Source of the DNA: Alphaproteobacteria bacterium UBA6062
Lineage (GTDB): Bacteria > Pseudomonadota > Alphaproteobacteria > Sneathiellales > Sneathiellaceae
DNA: 14,691 bases
Assembly (NCBI GenBank): GCA_002428885.1
Contig: DIYE01000228.1
Location: 1-14,691, forward strand
Direction of reading: 5' to 3'
A program made the position numbers and the translations under genes. Below are positions 10,782-14,691 of the stretch, in pieces. Every line of letters begins with the position of its first letter. Within the stretch, counting starts at the first letter, position 1. Below the pieces are notes generated by a model. It did no database searches. It saw only the letters and a program-made list of their open reading frames with translations, and was not told the DNA's origin.

Positions 10782-13388
10782 GTGACATCCGCAACCGCTT
10801 CGACAACGAAACCAGCCACAATTTATCTGAAAGATTATCAGCCCCCCACCTTTCTGATTTCGGATGTCCAACTGACTTTTGAACTTGGAGAGGAAAGGAC
10901 GCTAGTCAGTTCTGCCCTTGAAATCCGGCGCAATACTCCGGGAGCCCGACAGGTTCGCCTGAATGGTGAAGAGCTGGTTTTAAAGAAGCTCGTTGTTGAT
11001 GGTGTGGAACTCTCCTCCACCGATTACACACTGACATCAACTGAACTGAGCTTCCTTGCACCTTCTGATGATTTCTCTGTTGAAATCGTAACGGAGATCA
11101 AGCCGCAGCAGAATACAGCGCTTGAAGGTCTCTACAAATCCAGCGGAAATTTCTGCACTCAATGTGAAGCCGAAGGGTTCCGGAAAATCACTTATTTCCT
11201 GGACCGCCCGGATGTCATGGCAACTTATACCACCACTATCATCGGGGATGGGGATCGCTATCCAGTGATGCTGTCCAACGGTAATCTCGATGGCAGCGGA
11301 ACACTGAAGGATGGTCGGACCTTCTTCCGTTGGGTCGACCCTCACCCCAAACCGGCTTATCTGTTTGCCCTGGTCGCCGGGGATCTCGCCCGTGTTGACG
11401 ACGAATTTATCACCCAAAGCGGCCGCAAAGTAGCCCTGCAGATCTTTGTGGAAAAAGGCAACGAGGATAAATGTGATCACGCCATGTCCTCCCTCAAACA
11501 TTCCATGAAATGGGATGAGGAAAAATACGGCCGGGAATATGATCTCGATATTTTCATGATCGTTGCCGTCAGCGATTTCAATATGGGAGCGATGGAGAAT
11601 AAGGGTCTCAATATCTTTAACTCCAAATATGTTCTGGCTTCCCGGGAGACGGCGACCGATGCAGACTATGACGGCATCGAAAGCGTTATTGCCCATGAAT
11701 ATTTTCACAATTGGACAGGGAACCGAATTACCTGTCGTGACTGGTTCCAGCTCACTTTGAAAGAAGGCCTGACCGTTTTCAGGGACCAGCAATTTTCGGC
11801 AGATATGAACTCCGCCGCTGTGGAACGGATCGATAATGTGCAGCGTCTGCGTGCTGCCCAGTATCCTGAAGATGCAGGCCCGCTCGCCCACCCGATCCAG
11901 CCGCAAAGCTATGTGGAAATCAATAACTTCTATACAGCCACGGTTTATGAAAAAGGCGCCGAGGTTATCCGCATGATCCACGCCCTGCTGGGAGAGAAAA
12001 AGTTCCGCAAAGGCATGGATCTATATTTCGAACGCCACGACGGGCAGGCCGTGACAACAGAAGAGTTTGTGGCGGCACTGGAAGACGGCTCCGGTGTCGA
12101 TCTTAAACAGTTCCGGCGCTGGTATATTCAGCCGGGCACCCCTGAAATTGCGGTGACGGATTCCTATGATGCGGATACCAGGATCTATTCACTGACCTTC
12201 ACGCAGAAGAACCGGAAAGCCGGCGAGAATACTGATCCACTACATATTCCGATCCGTGTCGGTTTGATGGGTGAAACAGGAAAGGACTTGCTTAAAAACG
12301 GCACGGCCTTGTTGGATTTGAAGGAAAAAAGCCAAACTTTTACCTTCGAAGATATTGATGAAAAGCCGACTCCATCCCTGTTTCGAGGATTTTCTTCGCC
12401 TGTGAAACTGACTGAGAATCCGGGTGACACGTCTCTCGATCTTTTGTTCCGCAAGGATAGCGATCCTTTTAACAGATGGGAGGCCGGGCAGCGTCTGGCG
12501 ACCCGGACACTGTTGGAGCAGATCGAAAATTTTGGCACCGGAACAGCGTCCAATGCCCCGTCTGAAACCTTTCTTGAAGCCTTTTCCGGCCTGCTTGCCG
12601 AAAATGATCTGGATCCCGCTTTCCGTGCCATGGCCATGGCCCTGCCGAGCGAATCCTATATCGGTCAGCAAATGGCGGTTGTCGATGTGGATGCCATTCA
12701 TCACAGCCGCAAAGCAACAGCGCGGGCGATTGGCGAGCGGTTTGAAAAAGATTTCAGGCGACTTTATGAGGAAAACCGGACCATCGATTCGTCAGGTGCC
12801 AGAAAACTAAAAAATATCTCCCTCTCCTACCTCTCAGCGACGGAAAAACAGGACTATATTTCCCTGGCCTTCGATCAGTATTCCAAAGCCTCCAACATGA
12901 CAGACCGGGTGGCCGCACTTGGCAAGCTGGTGGAAACCTCCTCACAGGAAAGAGAAGAGGCTCTCGCTGATTATTATGGCAGATGGGAACAGGATGCCCT
13001 GGTCATTGACAAGTGGTTTATGCTCCAGGCAATGTCATCCCGCAAACAAGCCATGAAAGATGTTGAAAAGCTATTGGACCATAAGGCTTTTTCCATCCTG
13101 AACCCAAACCGCACCCGCTCCCTGATAGGGGCTTTTGCATCGGGCAATCCAATTCACTTCCATGCAACTTCCGGACAAGGATACACATTCCTGGCAGACC
13201 GGATTTTGGAACTGAATAAAACCAATCCACAAATCGCGGCACGGTTTGTCAGTCCCCTGGGACAATGGCGACGCTATGATGGAAAAAGACAGACGCTGAT
13301 GAAGGCGGAGCTTTCAAGAATTCTTGATGAGCCAAATTTGTCCAACCATGTTTACGAAATGGTAAACAAGAGTTTAAATAATGGCTGA
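10782..13388 (+). CDS. pepN: Aminopeptidase N (M1 family zinc metallopeptidase)
   Basis: PepN removes N-terminal residues from peptides in the cytoplasm, late in protein turnover. The 868-residue protein is full length for the bacterial PepN type. Order: N-terminal beta-sandwich (about 15-200) with CTQCEAEGFRKITYFLDRPD; catalytic domain with the substrate-binding GAMEN (269-273), the zinc site HEYFH (305-309) and the third ligand Glu 328 in LKEGLTVFRD; then the small beta domain and the helical C-terminal domain. The Tyr of TVYEKGAEV, expected to stabilise the transition state, is present. The start is a GTG preceded by AAAGG nine bases upstream, and no nearby ATG fits. It has no signal peptide, in keeping with a cytoplasmic enzyme. 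It ends 54 bases before slt. Confidence 0.97.
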   Translation: MTSATASTTKPATIYLKDYQPPTFLISDVQLTFELGEERTLVSSALEIRRNTPGARQVRLNGEELVLKKLVVDGVELSSTDYTLTSTELSFLAPSDDFSVEIVTEIKPQQNTALEGLYKSSGNFCTQCEAEGFRKITYFLDRPDVMATYTTTIIGDGDRYPVMLSNGNLDGSGTLKDGRTFFRWVDPHPKPAYLFALVAGDLARVDDEFITQSGRKVALQIFVEKGNEDKCDHAMSSLKHSMKWDEEKYGREYDLDIFMIVAVSDFNMGAMENKGLNIFNSKYVLASRETATDADYDGIESVIAHEYFHNWTGNRITCRDWFQLTLKEGLTVFRDQQFSADMNSAAVERIDNVQRLRAAQYPEDAGPLAHPIQPQSYVEINNFYTATVYEKGAEVIRMIHALLGEKKFRKGMDLYFERHDGQAVTTEEFVAALEDGSGVDLKQFRRWYIQPGTPEIAVTDSYDADTRIYSLTFTQKNRKAGENTDPLHIPIRVGLMGETGKDLLKNGTALLDLKEKSQTFTFEDIDEKPTPSLFRGFSSPVKLTENPGDTSLDLLFRKDSDPFNRWEAGQRLATRTLLEQIENFGTGTASNAPSETFLEAFSGLLAENDLDPAFRAMAMALPSESYIGQQMAVVDVDAIHHSRKATARAIGERFEKDFRRLYEENRTIDSSGARKLKNISLSYLSATEKQDYISLAFDQYSKASNMTDRVAALGKLVETSSQEREEALADYYGRWEQDALVIDKWFMLQAMSSRKQAMKDVEKLLDHKAFSILNPNRTRSLIGAFASGNPIHFHATSGQGYTFLADRILELNKTNPQIAARFVSPLGQWRRYDGKRQTLMKAELSRILDEPNLSNHVYEMVNKSLNNG

Positions 13389-13410
13389 CGCTTACAGTTA
13401 ATTCTAATGC

Positions 13411-13425
13411 ATCCGTTGACCGGAT
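13411..13425 (+). repeat. Small hairpin just before the slt ribosome site
   Basis: ATCCG (13411-13415) and CGGAT (13421-13425) flank TTGAC and would form a five-pair hairpin directly upstream of the GGGAG ribosome site of the transglycosylase gene. It has no U-run. It could affect translation, or be chance. Confidence 0.3.
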
Positions 13426-13442
13426 CAGGGAGAGACGCAGTC

Positions 13443-14691
13443 GTGCCGCAAAGACAGATCTCATTGCTGACAGCCTTTCTGTGCAGCGTCGTGCTGGTAC
13501 CCTCTCCCGGCTATGCGTCAACGGACCAGACAGGCAGAAACCTCTCTGTTCTGGAAGATGATGACATTGACCGGCGGAGCAAAAGACCGCCGGTTCCCAG
13601 GCAGAAATCCCCGGATGTACCAACGCCCCGATCCTTACCTGTTCAGGAAGCGGCCTTAAGATTACCGGCATCGAGCGTAGCCAATATTCCGGTTCCCAGG
13701 GTTCGTCCGGCCTCGTTACTGGTATCACCCAGCGGTTACAGCACCGGCCTGATTAACAAAGCAGACCTGAGGCGCTACCAAAAAGCGTTTTCTCATATGA
13801 GGAAACGCAAATGGCAAACGGCATTGAAAACGGCAGATAAAGCCTCTTATACCCTGCCCGCCAAATATATCCGCTGGAACTGGCTCAGGACCTATAAAGG
13901 GGGGGCCAGTTTTGAGGAAATTGCCGGTTTCATGATCGACAACCCCCACTGGCCTTACCGGGAAACCCTGATGCGCCGGGCGGAGGAAGCCTTAGTCAAT
14001 CCGGTTTCCACGGAGCGTACTCTTTCCTGGTTTTCTGACAGGACACCGCTGACCGGTATGGGAATGTTGCGCTACGGGGAAGCCCTTCTTGCGGACGGCC
14101 AGACCGAAAAAGGGGAGGAATGGATCCGGACAGCCTGGATTGAAGGCTCTTTCAGTGCAGGACTTGAGAAGAAATTTCTAAAACAGCATAAAAATCTGTT
14201 GTCAAAGGATCTTCATGAAGCCCGTCTTGATCGGCTGCTATGGGATCGCAAAGCGGTAGACGCGATCCGGATGCTGGACCGGGTTGGAAAAGACACCAAA
14301 AAAGTAGCTGTCGCCCGTATCCGCCTGATGCGCATGTCAAAGAATGTGGATGCGGCGCTGAAAAGAATTCCCAAACATCTTTTAAATGATCCCGGGCTAC
14401 AATTCGACCGGGCCAAGTGGCGCCGCCGCAAGGGAAAACATGAAGGAGCACAGGAAATCCTCCTGAAACAGGATGCCTCTGTACCGCGTCCGGAAATCTG
14501 GTGGCGTGAAAGACAGATTCAGGCCCGCAAGCTCCTGAGGATCGGCCATATCTCCGAAGCCTACAGGCTTGTTGCAGATCATGGCCTGAAAAGCGGTGGA
14601 AAATATGCGTCTGCGGAATGGCTCGCGGGTTGGATCTCTCTGCGTTTCCTGCATGATTATGATATTGCCCATCAGCATTTCGAACGGCTTT
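13443..14691 (+). CDS. slt: Soluble lytic murein transglycosylase, Slt type (N-terminal part; runs off the right edge)
   Basis: The frame stays open from a GTG to the window end, 416 codons, without a stop. The start is chosen because GGGAG lies ten bases before it and a signal peptide follows: a short basic start, a hydrophobic run (residues 6-20) and a likely signal peptidase I site after GYA (22-25). An in-frame ATG at 13407 has no ribosome site. Residues about 35-105 are Pro-rich and low in complexity. From about 110 the protein has the all-helical repeat pattern of the Slt U-domain: NPHWPYRETLMRRAEEAL (167-184), WFSDRTPLTGMGMLRYGEALL (196-216), the EARLDRLLW segment (259-267) and ARIRLM (291-296). 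The GH23 catalytic domain, which would cleave the glycan strand to 1,6-anhydromuramic acid, must lie beyond the edge, so activity cannot be judged. The symbol is by family. Confidence 0.85.
   Translation, partial: MPQRQISLLTAFLCSVVLVPSPGYASTDQTGRNLSVLEDDDIDRRSKRPPVPRQKSPDVPTPRSLPVQEAALRLPASSVANIPVPRVRPASLLVSPSGYSTGLINKADLRRYQKAFSHMRKRKWQTALKTADKASYTLPAKYIRWNWLRTYKGGASFEEIAGFMIDNPHWPYRETLMRRAEEALVNPVSTERTLSWFSDRTPLTGMGMLRYGEALLADGQTEKGEEWIRTAWIEGSFSAGLEKKFLKQHKNLLSKDLHEARLDRLLWDRKAVDAIRMLDRVGKDTKKVAVARIRLMRMSKNVDAALKRIPKHLLNDPGLQFDRAKWRRRKGKHEGAQEILLKQDASVPRPEIWWRERQIQARKLLRIGHISEAYRLVADHGLKSGGKYASAEWLAGWISLRFLHDYDIAHQHFERL

Noticed and set aside
11037..11981. 314-codon open frame antisense to pepN
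   Set aside because: It lies wholly inside the catalytic part of pepN, whose motifs are intact. Its translation resembles no family I know, so it is a shadow of the codon bias.
13443..13520. Possible lipoprotein signal (Cys 14) in the transglycosylase
   Set aside because: The residues before the Cys (AFL) do not match a lipobox, and a standard signal peptidase I site after GYA fits better.

Overview
The window looks like a piece of an alphaproteobacterial chromosome with moderate GC. The evidence is the encoded proteins (a bifunctional Rsh with the RxKD motif, an omega subunit starting MARVTVEDC, a DUF2062 protein, a LabA/NYN protein) and their order. From memory, rpoZ-rsh-pyrE-pdxJ and slt-dapA-smpB are familiar alphaproteobacterial neighbourhoods. 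I cannot place it to genus. Almost all of it is ordinary core genome. I see no mobile element, CRISPR array, prophage, tRNA or rRNA. No gene-free stretch exceeds 300 bases.

Layout. (1) 1-4914, all on the minus strand: folK, rpoZ, rsh (spoT/relA), pyrE, a DUF2062 membrane protein and the start of pdxJ, which runs off the left edge. The last four are tightly packed and probably cotranscribed. A long hairpin followed by a short U-run separates rpoZ from rsh, and a smaller hairpin follows folK. (2) 4915-5729: an AT-rich divergent region, then a LabA/NYN-domain protein on the plus strand with an Asp/Tyr tail. (3) 5730-7352: a regulatory region with an extended -10 promoter overlapped by a perfect dyad, then the most unusual gene here. 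It fuses a DUF2235 alpha/beta-hydrolase-like domain that has lost its nucleophile serine to an intact c-di-GMP-type PilZ domain. (4) 7377-8740, minus strand: dapA then smpB. (5) 8972-10660: an SDR protein lacking the usual YxxxK pair, divergent from a GcvA-like LysR regulator, with overlapping -35 elements between them. (6) 10782-14691, plus strand: pepN (M1 aminopeptidase) and the start of a Slt-type lytic transglycosylase, which runs off the right edge before its catalytic domain.

How they fit together: the genes cover transcription and stringent response (rpoZ, rsh), pyrimidine, folate and vitamin B6 synthesis (pyrE, folK, pdxJ), lysine/diaminopimelate synthesis (dapA), ribosome rescue (smpB), peptide turnover (pepN) and cell-wall turnover (slt). 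The best candidate for something little described is the DUF2235-PilZ fusion, which looks like a c-di-GMP-responsive pseudo-hydrolase. Second-tier observations are the rpoZ/rsh intercistronic hairpin, the mutually exclusive hairpins upstream of pepN and the non-canonical SDR with its paired LysR.
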